From Kryptolebias marmoratus (taxonomy: Eukaryota > Chordata > Actinopteri > Cyprinodontiformes > Rivulidae), in contig NC_051440.1 in NCBI RefSeq assembly GCF_001649575.2, positions 21,832,124-21,896,123 on the forward strand: a DNA stretch of 64,000 nucleotides. The letters are read 5' to 3'. Below are positions 1 through 29,385 of the stretch, piece after piece (position 1 is the stretch's first letter; each line of letters begins with the position of its first letter). The notes under the pieces were generated by a model. It had not been told where the DNA came from. It did no database searches and worked only from the letters and a program-made list of their open reading frames with translations. The position numbers and the translations under genes were made by a program.

Positions 1-810
1 GAAAAGAAAGACAAAGACAGAGCATGCATTGTCTCATCAGGGATCCCTTAAACAAACTCAGCTGTCTGAAGAGTGAACACAGGAGACACATTAAACAGGA
101 TGACAGATAACAGAGTGCTGTAAAGATGTGATATAGTGATTTAACACCTTGTAACCATCAACACACCCATTAAAATACCATATAACACATTGATAGATTG
201 GAGCCCAGTAGTCTTCTTTACAAATGCACTTTTTTACATCTTCTGTGAACATTATAATACTTCACTCCTGCCCTCTGGTGGTTGTTTCTGATGTCAGTAA
301 TAGTTTTCTTTTTTCTTTTTTCTCTACAAAGCTCTTACAATGTTTCTGTCATCAACTGCTGATTATGTATCTTTTATTTTTTCTTTGTCTTCCTGTTCGA
401 CATCTGTTACTTTGTAAACCAGTGGTTTCTTTCTTCTTCAGGACATTCCAAATGGACTGGTTGTGGTTAATATTGCTTGTTTTTCACCTATAAACAGCTC
501 TGGTTTTCTTGTTGGTTACATCTCTACAGGCTATAAATGCAGTCTGCACAGGCAAAACCCAAATCTGAAATTAGACATTCAACTCTATTCATTGTTGGCA
601 CCTGTCAGTCACATGTTCCAGTACTTTTGCTCACCTAAAACTTTGGTGCTATTTTATAAGCTGTGCATCCGATCCAGATGTAAACATCTGAATACAAAAG
701 CGGAAGGTTATCATGTCCCAAATGTTTTCAGTCAACATCAAAAGTAAAGGAATTGGTGTTTGTATACTTTTAGAGGGGAGTATATTTTGTTACCAATTAT
801 CTATTTTCAG
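1..810 (+). other. cracr2a intron (left edge)
   Basis: This is the sequence before the first visible exon. It is AT-rich with several stop codons in every frame, and I recognise no exon, RNA gene or repeat in it. It is taken as the 3' part of an intron because the exon at 811 begins with a good acceptor in mid-coiled-coil. Confidence 0.6.
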
Positions 811-998
811 TTGGAGTGTCAGTGCCAAGAACTTCATAGTGAGCAACATGTGACCAAAGTGGAGAATGTGAAGCTGAAACAGACAAATGACGAGTTAGCG
901 CGAGAGCTGGAGCTCGTCAGCCAAGAACTGACCCTGACTCAGGAGCAGCTGAGTCTGCTGCAGGAACAGTCCACACGCCTTCACGAAGAGAAAGAGAT
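811..998 (+). CDS. cracr2a: cracr2a exon: coiled coil, part 1
   Basis: The exon follows an acceptor ending ctattttcag and stops at GAT|gtgagt. It encodes 62 residues rich in Glu, Gln, Leu and Lys (for example [20 protein letters not shown]) with heptad-like leucines, and ends in phase 2. It is the first exon of the gene visible in the window. Confidence 0.85.
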
Positions 999-3900
999 GT
1001 GAGTGATGGGCAGGCAAACATTATTCAGATCAAAGTTTTCTTTTTTTTGTTTTTGTTGATTGATCAAAATAGAATTAACGCAATATTATAAAGAAAACAG
1101 AAGTGAATCATTAGTTTCCATTCAGTTCCAAACCAAATTGGAACAGAACCTTTGAAAGTAAATGTGTTTAAGGTTCACTTCCAGTGTCTTGAAATAGTGC
1201 AGACTACAGAAAATTAAGTTTGTCATAAGAATGACCACAAAATGTACTGTAAACTACATATTGTGTCATAATAACTGGTTGTTGTTGAACACAGTGAGAT
1301 ATACAGACTCACCGAGGGACTGCAGAGGGAGCGAGCCGGCCTTCTCAAACAGTTGGACCTGTTGAGGTATGAATCAATAAAAAAAGTTACAGCAATACTC
1401 TCTTGGTTTGATAGAAATATAAGCCAATACACAGCAGTAAAATATTGGAATTTTGATATTATTTTGTTTCTGTTGTATCTAATGCACGTTGAATTAATCA
1501 TTTTGTTAGAAAGAAAAAAAAAAGTCAAGCAAAAGTGAATGCCAAGGTCGCTTCTCTATTAGTGGCTTAAATTTGTGATAAAACCTAGAATGTCTACAAG
1601 TCAGTACAGTAATGATGTGGAAAATGGATTTTCATCTCAGATGGTGATTCATCTCATAACAGTGCAGTGATCCAGCACAAAGCAGAGGGATCAATTTCTA
1701 TGCTTCGTGTCATTTTGATCATTTTACTCGCTTTCTTGCCCTTTAGCTCTTGTGCTTCAGTACATTTAGTTTCAAATGTCTTGACTCAACTTTAATTGAA
1801 ATTTGTAACCAAACTGAAAGAAACAGTGTGACAAAACCTTTTCAAAACATAAAGTCCAATTTACAAAGGTTGTACTTTATGTCATTTTATCACCAGTCAA
1901 ACTTATTGCTGATGACATTTTATCATTGAGCTGTATATTGGTTTGAAATTGGTCCAAAAAGCAGCAAGAAAGTGTTTTAACACAACCTGTAATGAGTCTT
2001 AAATAAGGTATATATCCTAGTTGGATTTATATATTACTACTTGAATCATATCAAACATGATGGAAAAGATTCTGGTGAGAGACAGTTTTAAAAATTAATT
2101 TTGTTTGTCTTCTGTATCTCTTTCCTTTTATTTTTCTCCAGAGAAGTGAACAAACATTTGCGTGATGAAAGAGACATGTGCTATCAGGTATGTGTTTCAT
2201 TCACTGAAAAATGTAAGGTTTTGCTCATTGTTTTAAAATTACACAGGTATATTTAACTTGTAATAAAGTTATTTCTTAATCTTGAGTCATAAACTAAATT
2301 AAGTTGAATATTTTTCCTTCATAGAAACCAAATAAGAAAACACCAGCTTTGAAGCAGAGGCTTTCTGTTGATGCTGTGAAACACACAAACCCAGATGTCT
2401 TCAAAAGGTAAACTGTAAAAAACTGATGCAAAGGTCACCAGTATTTCAACATGTGTTGTAGAGAACCCAGCGGGTTACGTGACTTTATTATCATATTAGT
2501 GTTGTTGTGCTGTGATTTAACTCTGTAGTTTCAGTGAGGATGAGGAGGAGCCGACCTCCATCTCCAAAAGGCAGACCTTCATTAATGGGACATACCAGTC
2601 ATCTGTCCCAGCAGAGGCAAGTGGACACTTCCGAAGGATCATTTCAATTGAGGAAGACCACCTACCCCATTTGTTGAATGACTCTCAGCCCCAGAATCTG
2701 CTTCAAAAGTGCACTGAGGGAGAGGAGGACTCAGACAATGAAGAAAAGACAGACTTTGTAACAAATGATATTTACCACCGGGCATCACCAGCCCATCAGC
2801 AACAGTCCGCGGAAAATGGGGAGGAGAGGCCAATTCCAACATCTCCAAGAGGTCAGCCTGTTGGCAAGGAAACAAGCATAAATGTAAGCAAAGAAAAAAA
2901 AGATTGATAAACCATAAGTGTGCCAGACCTGACAACCTGCTCTTGTAATTGTGTGACATAAAGTTCAAACCAGACTGCAGGTTGCCTTACTGTAAAACAT
3001 AATCATAATCACTCATCTCTTCTCCTGTATTTGCTGTTTGTCCAGGAGGAAAGTGGTCCTTTAGCACCTGATCGCCTCTTCAAGATCGTCCTGGTGGGGA
3101 ACTCCAGCGTTGGAAAGACCTCACTCCTTCAAAGATTTTGTGATGACCGCTTCCACCCCGGCACTTCAGCCACTGTGGGTATGTGTCTGAGAAGTACATT
3201 ATTGCAACACTTTTTTTGTTTTCCCTTCTGAGCTCACAGGTGCTCATTGGTTGACCTAAGGCTTGGTAATGTATATGTTTAGTAATTTTAGTATAACTGG
3301 AATTATGCACAATAAAATTACAATGGATTATGCATAAATAAAAAACTGCTTGCACTTGTCTTTAAACCTCTTTGCAAACAGGCATAGATTACAGTGTAAA
3401 AACGATAACTGTGGACAACAGCAAAGTGGCGCTGCAGATGTGGGATACAGCAGGACAGGAGAGGTGAGATTTAAGCACACAGTCAGTTCTAGTATTGTTG
3501 GTCTCATAAAATAAAGTTCTTTTGTGGAAACAATGCGACTATTTATCATAAGATTTAGTTTAATCACAGAATATTGCATCTTTAGTCCACATTTTCCCTG
3601 TTCTTCCTGCAGGTACAGAAGCATCACCAAGCAGTTTTTTCGCAAAGCTGATGGCGTGGTTGTGATGTATGAAATAACTTCTCAGGAGACTTTCACAGCT
3701 GTCAGACAGTGGCTGACAAGTGTCAAGGTAACACATTAATAATCTCCACTTGCAGATGTTATTTTGTTGGTTACTTTACAGTTTTTACTCAAATACAGAC
3801 TATAAAGCAACAGTATTTGTTCTTAGAAACAAGGAAACTGTTGTCCAGTTCTTTAACACTACACAAAAATCAGCTTCCTGAGATGTTCTCATTCTTTTTC

Positions 3901-4885
3901 TTCTTTTTACAGGAAAGTGCAGGTGAGGACCTACCCATCATGCTCTTGGGCAACAAAACAGACAAAGAGATGGAGAGAGAAGTTCAGAAGGAAGTGGGTG
4001 AAAGACTAGCCAAGGTTTGTTTCTTATTCAGCTCAGCAGTCTGTACAGTGCTGTGTCGGTTTATATAAATGAAAGGAATCAACTGCATAATTAGGAAGTA
4101 TGTATGAATTATTAGAAAAAAAGTTTCTAGATTGTGCTGTTTTGATTGTGACAGGAAGGAACCATGTGGGCTAACATGGTTTTATCTCCCTTATTAGGCT
4201 TTTATCAATTTTTTGTTCCTTTCCCAATATTTCCTCTTACTTTTTAAAGAACTGTCAGATGACCTTCTATGAATGCAGTGCATGCTCTGGATACAATGTA
4301 ATGGAGTCTATGGTGTCTATGGCCAGGTGAGTAAAAGCTTTTTGTGTTTTAAAATTAAAACATAAAAATGAAATTTTGTTTTTTGACTAAATAAGAAGCA
4401 ATTACAATTCAGTTAGCCATTTAAATGTTGGACTTTGTTCTCCCATCTTTAGTACTTCTTTTTTGTAATCTGATCTTCTTGCTAGCTGTTAGGTTTTATT
4501 TTCCAAAGTACGTGCAAAGCCTGAATGCTTTCAACAACAGCAAACTTTTTTTTTTTTTTTAGAGTAAATAGCTATCTAATATGATTTTCTTAATTCTTTT
4601 TAGTGGTCCTTGCATAATCATTTGGTTGCATAACAATTAATGCAACATTATATATAATCACAAACGTAAACAAACCTGCGTGTTGGTGTGTAGTAATGGT
4701 AACAACTGCGAAGGACAAAAATCAAAGGACTGACACAGAGCAATATCGACAACCACATAGTGTCTTGTCAGATGTTTTTTTTTTATGATTCCGTTTTTAG
4801 AATCCTGAAAGAGCAAGAGGACCGAGAGAAGGAAAAGACAGTCGAGCTGGTCAGTAACCCATCGAAGAAGGGATCCTGCTGCTGA
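811..4885 (+). CDS. cracr2a: CRACR2A-like large Rab GTPase, 3' part of gene (11 exons)
   Basis: Exons: 811-998, 1295-1366, 2142-2187, 2325-2407, 2529-2883, 3046-3178, 3382-3463, 3613-3727, 3913-4014, 4250-4326, 4801-4885. All junctions are GT-AG and the joined 1338 nt stay in frame to TGA (445 residues visible). Visible residues 1-102 are Glu/Gln/Leu-rich coiled coil; 103-256 form an acidic Ser/Pro linker; 259-445 form a Rab domain. The Rab domain has the P-loop GNSSVGKTS (266-274), WDTAGQE (313-319), NKTD (372-375), ECSA (400-403) and a terminal Cys-Cys expected to be geranylgeranylated. Family knowledge: the long CRACR2A isoform (Rab46) is a calcium-regulated Rab tied to store-operated calcium entry and vesicle traffic, with N-terminal EF-hands. 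Those would lie left of this window. Coiled coil plus C-terminal Rab also fits RASEF or RAB44. The convergent prmt8 neighbour and the C-terminal ARILKEQED stretch favour CRACR2A. Incomplete at the 5' end. Confidence 0.86.
1295..1366 (+). CDS. cracr2a: cracr2a exon: coiled coil, part 2
   Basis: The acceptor is gaacacag and the donor gttgag|gtatga. Read in phase it gives [20 protein letters not shown] and continues the coiled coil. It ends in phase 2. Confidence 0.85.
2142..2187 (+). CDS. cracr2a: cracr2a exon: coiled coil end
   Basis: A short 46-nt exon after a pyrimidine-rich tract (tttttctccag). It encodes [16 protein letters not shown] and restores phase 0. The donor is CAG|gtatgt. Confidence 0.82.
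2325..2407 (+). CDS. cracr2a: cracr2a exon: basic linker start
   Basis: The acceptor is ttccttcatag and the donor AAAAG|gtaaac. It encodes a Lys-rich segment starting [20 protein letters not shown], which links the coiled coil to the acidic region. Confidence 0.8.
2529..2883 (+). CDS. cracr2a: cracr2a exon: acidic, low-complexity linker
   Basis: This is the longest visible exon (355 nt). It encodes about 118 residues rich in Glu, Asp, Ser and Gln, beginning [20 protein letters not shown] and ending near [20 protein letters not shown]. It is probably disordered. Its position matches the region between coiled coil and Rab domain that is called proline-rich in mammalian CRACR2A, although prolines are modest here. 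The donor is AAT|gtaagc. Confidence 0.82.
3046..3178 (+). CDS. cracr2a: cracr2a exon: Rab domain P-loop
   Basis: Acceptor tttgtccag. The exon carries [20 protein letters not shown], the G1 phosphate-binding loop of a Rab GTPase, followed by the switch I region (HPGTSATVG). It ends in phase 1 before gtatgt. Confidence 0.92.
3382..3463 (+). CDS. cracr2a: cracr2a exon: Rab switch II (WDTAGQE)
   Basis: It encodes [20 protein letters not shown] followed by WDTAGQER. The IDYSVKT stretch corresponds to the Rab-specific RabF1 motif, and WDTAGQE is the G3 box with its usual Gln. Confidence 0.92.
3613..3727 (+). CDS. cracr2a: cracr2a exon: Rab central fold
   Basis: It encodes [20 protein letters not shown] and continues to WLTSVK. 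This is the RabF3-type segment plus the core strand that follows G3. The donor is AAG|gtaaca. Confidence 0.9.
3913..4014 (+). CDS. cracr2a: cracr2a exon: Rab G4 box (NKTD)
   Basis: It encodes [20 protein letters not shown] and a Glu-rich helix. NKTD is the guanine-specificity NKxD motif. The donor is AAG|gtttgt. Confidence 0.9.
4250..4326 (+). CDS. cracr2a: cracr2a exon: Rab G5 box (ECSA)
   Basis: It encodes [20 protein letters not shown] and continues to SMAR. ECSA is the G5 box. The acceptor is tttttaaag and the donor GCCAG|gtgagt. Confidence 0.88.
4801..4885 (+). CDS. cracr2a: cracr2a terminal exon with Cys-Cys end
   Basis: It encodes [20 protein letters not shown] and then SKKGSCC before TGA at 4883-4885. 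A terminal double cysteine after a basic-charged tail is the usual substrate for Rab geranylgeranyl transferase. This exon therefore belongs to the prenylated, full-length Rab isoform. Confidence 0.88.
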
Positions 4886-5032
4886 AAGATAAACACTTAA
4901 CACAATGTAACACTACCCTTTACCAAGTTACCAAATGTGATAGTGTAAGCACACATACCAGTGAGAACACATTATTATGACTGTCAGCACAAATGTTCTT
5001 CATTCAGTCTTTGACTTAAAGTCCATTACCTG

Positions 5033-5786
5033 AATAAAAATCATCTTACAGATGTTATTTGCACTTTTTAAAAAGTTGTGGCAATATGAAGGCATCAAAT
5101 AACAAACATACATTTAACCAACAATGTACAAAAATGAACAGGATGTCTGAGTCAAATTAACTTTTTTAGACTTTTTTTTTTAACCTATTATAGCTTCTTA
5201 ACTCAAACTTGAACAGTTACAACAAATATTTATTCAGCCTTCAAAGGCCCATTATCCATCAGTTGTTTTTATTTTATGTGTGACATTAATATATTAATTG
5301 TAAAGTTTGCTAGTTTTAAAATGTTCTTTCACTTTCTGTACATATTTATGTTAACTAAAAAACAAAACAAATTACTCTAATCTGGTACTTTAAGCCTTTA
5401 TATTAAATAGTTTAACTTGTGTAAAGTTTTTGTTGGTTAGTTTTAGTTGGCTTGTTGATTTAACTTGTGCAGTTATGTGACATTTGTTACCTAGGGAAGT
5501 AACAAGGAAAAAAACAAATCATGCAACAATATTATTGTGTAGGAGAGGGGGGTCATGTGATTAAAGATTAAAATAAATGTTTTGTATTACCCTAATCTGT
5601 CCTGATGCCAAGTATTTTATGAAAATGTTAAACTTTTTCTGTAATTTGTTTATTAATGTTGATTGGAACTGGTAAAAAGAAAAGAAAACCCAATTATTTT
5701 CTTTTTTTTGTCACTAATGGTGCTTCACTTCTGCTTGTTTTTTAATGTAACTTTATTGTCTTTATAAAATTGTGAATCAAAATAAA
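5033..5786 (+). terminator. Candidate cracr2a polyadenylation signals and 3' UTR
   Basis: Three AATAAA hexamers follow the stop codon, at 5033-5038, 5572-5577 and 5781-5786. The last is followed by a GT-rich stretch (gtgtatataatg), which resembles a downstream element. Which site is used cannot be told from the sequence. The span is AT-rich and has no reading frame of note. Confidence 0.4.
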
Positions 5787-6318
5787 AATGTGTATATAAT
5801 GAAATATGTCCGTGGACAGGTCTTTCTTGTACAGTGAAGTAAAACAAAAATGTAGCTGCGCAGCACTGCAGTTCAATCTGAATGTCAGTTTACTTTTTCA
5901 AGATATTCCAATATTTAAAAAATCTAAACATAAAATGAGTAGTAAATGTGCAACAAATGTTCCAATTCGTTTAAATGTCTGAGCTAATGTGCATCAATGT
6001 TAGCAATGAGCAGTTGAATGCTATTTGAACTTTTGTAAAACTCAAGGGTGCTCCATTAATTCATGTATTACTACATAAATCATGTATAGTTAAATGTAGG
6101 CTTCAAAGAGAAATAACAGTATTGCTGTCTTGTTAAAATACATGAGATCAAAGATATTTTAAAGTGTATGCGTTCAAGAGATCGCAATCATTGAAACCAT
6201 TATTTAGGTTGGCTTCCACTTCCATTAGCTGAACGTTTTTGTTTATTTATTGCTGCCAAGCACACTGTCGATTTAGTTTTGTAATGATTCTCTTCAAAGG
6301 CATTGAATACATAGCAAT

Positions 6319-6322
<4 letters not shown>

Positions 6323-6365
<43 letters not shown>
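6323..6365. repeat. (TA)n microsatellite
   Basis: An essentially pure TA dinucleotide run of about 43 bp. Apparent Tyr-Ile reading frames across it are artefacts of the repeat. Confidence 0.95.
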
Positions 6366-6368
<3 letters not shown>

Positions 6369-6411
6369 GGCATGCCATTCAGGAAATTATTGTATATGTA
6401 TTCTTATATTT

Positions 6412-6508
6412 GAAAGTTTGAATATATGGAATGAAACCTGAATATATGGAATGAAACCTGAATATATGGAATGAAAGTTTGAATATATGGAATGAAAGTT
6501 TGAATAAA
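6412..6508. repeat. 20-21-bp minisatellite
   Basis: Four full copies and a partial fifth of a 20-21-bp unit. Two variants occur: gaaagtttgaatatatggaat and a one-base-shorter gaaacctgaatatatggaat, arranged long, short, short, long, partial. Confidence 0.9.
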
Positions 6509-6704
6509 TGTGTTAGCTTACTAAGCTTTTGCTTATTTAACTTCCTGTTTTACAAAATGGCATCAGAGGGAATATTACAATATTTTGTTGAACTTGAAAG
6601 CTTTTTGGCAACGGCAGCTCATACTTTTTAGATTATAGATGGGGCCTGTCGAAGGTCGTTCCTGTGAAGGGAGTGATGTGACCCTGTCCATAGAGGCAGA
6701 CAGA

Positions 6705-7164
6705 NNNNNNNNNNNNNNNNNNNNNNNNNNNNNNNNNNNNNNNNNNNNNNNNNNNNNNNNNNNNNNNNNNNNNNNNNNNNNNNNNNNNNNNNNNNNNNNN
6801 NNNNNNNNNNNNNNNNNNNNNNNNNNNNNNNNNNNNNNNNNNNNNNNNNNNNNNNNNNNNNNNNNNNNNNNNNNNNNNNNNNNNNNNNNNNNNNNNNNNN
6901 NNNNNNNNNNNNNNNNNNNNNNNNNNNNNNNNNNNNNNNNNNNNNNNNNNNNNNNNNNNNNNNNNNNNNNNNNNNNNNNNNNNNNNNNNNNNNNNNNNNN
7001 NNNNNNNNNNNNNNNNNNNNNNNNNNNNNNNNNNNNNNNNNNNNNNNNNNNNNNNNNNNNNNNNNNNNNNNNNNNNNNNNNNNNNNNNNNNNNNNNNNNN
7101 NNNNNNNNNNNNNNNNNNNNNNNNNNNNNNNNNNNNNNNNNNNNNNNNNNNNNNNNNNNNNNNN
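6705..7164. other. Assembly gap (460 N)
   Basis: A run of N whose right edge falls inside a TA repeat. The true length and content are unknown. It lies between the genes, so no coding sequence appears to be lost. Confidence 1.

Positions 7165-7237
<73 letters not shown>
7165..7237. repeat. (TA)n microsatellite at gap edge
   Basis: At least 73 bp of pure TA abutting the gap. The array probably continues into the unsequenced part and may be the reason the assembly broke here. Confidence 0.95.
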
Positions 7238-7240
<3 letters not shown>

Positions 7241-7950
7241 TAAGTTTGTCCTTACAGTGCAAAAGATGAAGGACCCAATACGTTTTCACATAATCTAGAG
7301 GAAAAAAAAATATGTGAAGATTTTTGGCAGTGCCTTGATATTAAGTAAAAGTGAAAGACATTTTTGGATTCAGCACACTGCAGTGCCCTTAGTGCAAAGT
7401 GTTAAATGTGGTCTTGAATCCCATTTTTGTATAATATCCGTCTAACCTGTACGCAATCTACAATCTGATTGATGTGATCTATTTATACATAACTTAAGAC
7501 AGTATTTCACTTTTTTTTTTGTTTTCTACTCAATCGACCTACATGCTAAGAGTAAAAGCTGCATGTTCTGTTAATTGCTTTCTGTTTTAAGTCAAATAAG
7601 TTTCTAAACCCGATAAAAATGTGCTTGAATGAAACATTAGCAATAAGTTCAATTCATTAATGCAGAAAAGGAACACAGGGCACTTGATCAAGGCTTGTAG
7701 GATGAATGTTACTGACTTGTAAACCTCACAGCTCAAACTGAAACACAGAACACAGATTTTCAAGCTGTGCAACAGTCTGAGCCTCAGTACGTTTTTACTG
7801 CATACTCACGAAACAAAAACAAAAATCATTCGTATATTGATAAGACGTCACCGCTCACGTTGTACATTTGTTTATCCTTGGCTGTGGTGTTCACTTACTG
7901 ATAGTTTCCCACTATTTCTATACTCACACCTATAAAACTGTTACAGTTCA

Positions 7951-7956
7951 TTTATT
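7951..7956 (-). terminator. Candidate prmt8 polyadenylation signal
   Basis: AATAAA on the minus strand, about 445 nt downstream of the prmt8 stop codon. Other AT-rich hexamers occur further downstream, so the site actually used is uncertain. Confidence 0.3.
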
Positions 7957-8399
7957 ACAGTACATAATATGGCATATTTCTATCTAAATTAAATTGCTCA
8001 TTTCATTCTGCAATAATGTAGAGAAAAACAGGAACTCAAGATGTAAAATCAGTCTACTGATTTCTTTCTATAATGTTTAAATTCTTGTGAAAACTAGTGC
8101 TGGATAAAACATGGATATATAACTCAGCCTAACACATCAATAATCAGGAACATTCATCATTAGAAAATGTTTTGGACCAGTTATGTGTTACATTCAGAAT
8201 TGGTTAACAGTCTGGAAGAGTGACATCCTCTTGTCATTCTGCAGTGAAGTGTCAGTATTGATAGAATTGATAGGACCATCTCTGTCTGGTCTTTGGCCTG
8301 TCTTTTTGTTTCGTTTTGTTTGACCCTCACACATTCCTCTGCGTGTCCGTCTCCCCGCGGTGCTCTGGACTCAAACTCTGTGGGAGACCACCATCCAAC

Positions 8400-27210
<18,811 letters not shown>

Positions 27211-27479
27211 AGGAGCCCGCAGAAATGTGCACTTAATAAAAGTAAAGAAGAGTGTGTTTCACCTCGAGACTTTTAAGTCTTTTCTGGTCAGTTGTTCTCA
27301 TTCATGCTGAAAACTGCAGTGCTATAAAAAAAATAAGACTGCAAAGAGACACAAAACTACTTGGAGTCCTTGGAGCAATGCTGCCACTGTTGCTGCGAGC
27401 TGTGATGGATCCCATGGCAGAAAAGTTTGCAGCCCACCGGTCTGTTTTCCTGGAGAGCTTCAGAGGAGCAGGCATCATC

Positions 27480-27850
27480 TGGGATCAGCTGAAATAAACG
27501 CGACAGGACTGCAACATCTCGTCCCATGATGGCCGGGCGGGCGCAGACAGAGATCTCAGAAGAAGGGGGGGGAAAGCAGCAGCAGATTGTCGCGAACACA
27601 ATGTTTCAGCCCCAGTTTGAATGATTCCTCCACCGCAGCGTTGTTTCTAAAAATAGCAGCCGCTGCCGAGAGACTTTCCGCTGCACAGAAATGTGTCGGC
27701 GGATTTCTCAGCAGCTCATGTCACAGTTAATGTCATCTCTAATGGAACAGAACCCCATCTGCATCTCTGCTCCAGCTGATCCGCTCTCCGTCTGCGCAAA
27801 GTGCTGAAAGCCTGGTCACACAAAGTTGACGTTCTCTCAAAAGAAACGAG
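27480..27850 (-). promoter_or_regulatory. CpG-rich putative prmt8 promoter / 5' UTR
   Basis: About fifteen CpG dinucleotides fall within roughly 210 bp (27,490-27,700), against a surrounding sequence almost free of CpG. A GC box (gggcgg) sits at 27535-27540. The segment lies 0.3-0.6 kb upstream of the prmt8 start codon and is the best candidate for its promoter. No convincing TATA box was seen in the right orientation, as expected for a CpG-type promoter. The transcription start is not determined. Confidence 0.55.
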
Positions 27851-27902
27851 ATGATGCTCAGAAGAAACACACAGAGGTGTAGAGAGGGGGGATCTGAGCA
27901 CC

Positions 27903-28710
27903 CCTGTCTCACTGCCTGCAAACTCACTGCACTATGATGTCAAATCACCCCACCAGGTGATGAGAACTCACTGCATCATATCTATATGATGATGACTCAC
28001 AACAATATTTACCTATGGAGGTAAACATCTTTATATAGTAATATAAACTTCTGTACAGATATATAGCGTCTATAACCCCGACCTTACTTTATACACTTTC
28101 CCAGTCATCCCAGCCCTAAAACCTAACATTAATCTAGCTCTAAAAGTACCCCCTCCAATTTTCCTCTCTATCTCGTTATCTTTTTCTATATTCAGCCCAC
28201 CCCCCTCTGTTTCTTCCCCTCCTTTTCCATCTAATTTTCCCTCATACCGAGCACAGAACATAACAGACACAAGCACAGTACTAACCTGTGAGTAACAACT
28301 GCACGCCAAACACAGTACATTTCAGATCACCTATGGATGATACATCCCTGCACCAACAACAAAGTAAAAACCATGTAGTCAAGATGTGACCAGATCTCAA
28401 GTTGAGCCTGTCTTCTGTTGATTTCTATACCAAACCTTGAGCAGCTATCAAGCGTCAAGATAATATCTAAGAAAAACCTTACCCTAATGTGAATAAAACA
28501 GTTAATTTGAATTATACAATATAAAACACTTAATATGAATCATACATTATACTATGATAAACTTACACTGTTCAATATAAATAAAATATCTGCTATGCAA
28601 ACAAGAAAAGAAAAAAACTTGATAGACTTGACATATTGTGCAGTGAGTTGACAGGTTGTGAGTTGGTCGGGTGCAGTGAGTTTGTGTGCAGTGAGTTGAA
28701 CAGTAAAGCT
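27903..28710. repeat. Possible inverted-repeat element
   Basis: The left side carries ctcactgcctgcaaactcac and tgcac (27,909-27,934) with another actcactgca at about 27,967. The right side carries three copies of the complement, gtgcagtgagtt (about 28,638-28,700). Clusters of the same short motif in opposite orientation about 0.8 kb apart could be subterminal repeats of a non-autonomous element. The ends are ill-defined. Confidence 0.25.
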
Positions 28711-29039
28711 GACTACTACCTTTATTTCACCTGCTGGCTTCATTCTAAAATTGGCCTGGAAAAAAAATGAACTCACACACCTTCACACATTTTCTAAGCT
28801 CTTTCTGGTGCCTCATTCTAATCCCATTCCTACAAAAATATACCTTGGCTTCTGCAGTAAAGAAATAAAGTCCTGTTTGGAAGTTGCTTTATTTGTTTTT
28901 TTACTCAACCAAAATGACCTCACATGAACACACCCGCCACTTTTACTATGTCTAACATATTTTGGTTTTCTGAATTATTATTGCCCGGTTTAAAAAACAT
29001 GTTTTTGCATATATATATTTTTTTTGCAAAAATGTTTAC

Positions 29040-29385
29040 AGATATAATCCTAAAACTTGGTGTGGTAGTAGTTGACATTAATACTCAACACATATTCTGA
29101 GCTGTGATGGATTGACTACAATTCAGTCAATTTTACAGACACTTTGCTAAGATGTGTTAGCCAACACAAAAATACATATACCTCAGTCAGTTCTAAAGGT
29201 ATTGAGCTACTGTGACATCTGATGTGTTAGTAGTTGATATTCATTAGCAGCACATAGTCTGAATGGGACAATATGGGATATCACAGAAGATTGCATTACA
29301 TTATTTTCAAAGTTTGATCAAAATAGCTAAAACATCAGATGATCTTAGTTTAAAACTCTGGCATAAAAGGAGCGGGTGATATGCA
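29040..29385 (-). repeat. R1 modular repeat, reverse orientation, degraded
   Basis: It contains ttggtgtggtagtagttgac, ctcaacacatattctgagc and attcagtcaattttacagac, which are complements of R1 hallmarks. It ends with tggcataaaaggagcgggtg atatgc, the complement of the R1 head. Confidence 0.55.

Larger units (their letters stand above)
4886..8399. other. Convergent intergenic region between cracr2a and prmt8
   Basis: About 3.5 kb of AT-rich DNA lies between two tail-to-tail genes. It should contain both 3' UTRs. It also holds a TA microsatellite, a 20-21-bp minisatellite and a 460-bp assembly gap. No coding exon was recognised. Confidence 0.7.

Noticed and set aside
6633..7298. Long reading frames on both strands across the N run
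   Set aside because: They consist of N and TA repeat (Tyr-Ile runs). Neither is coding.
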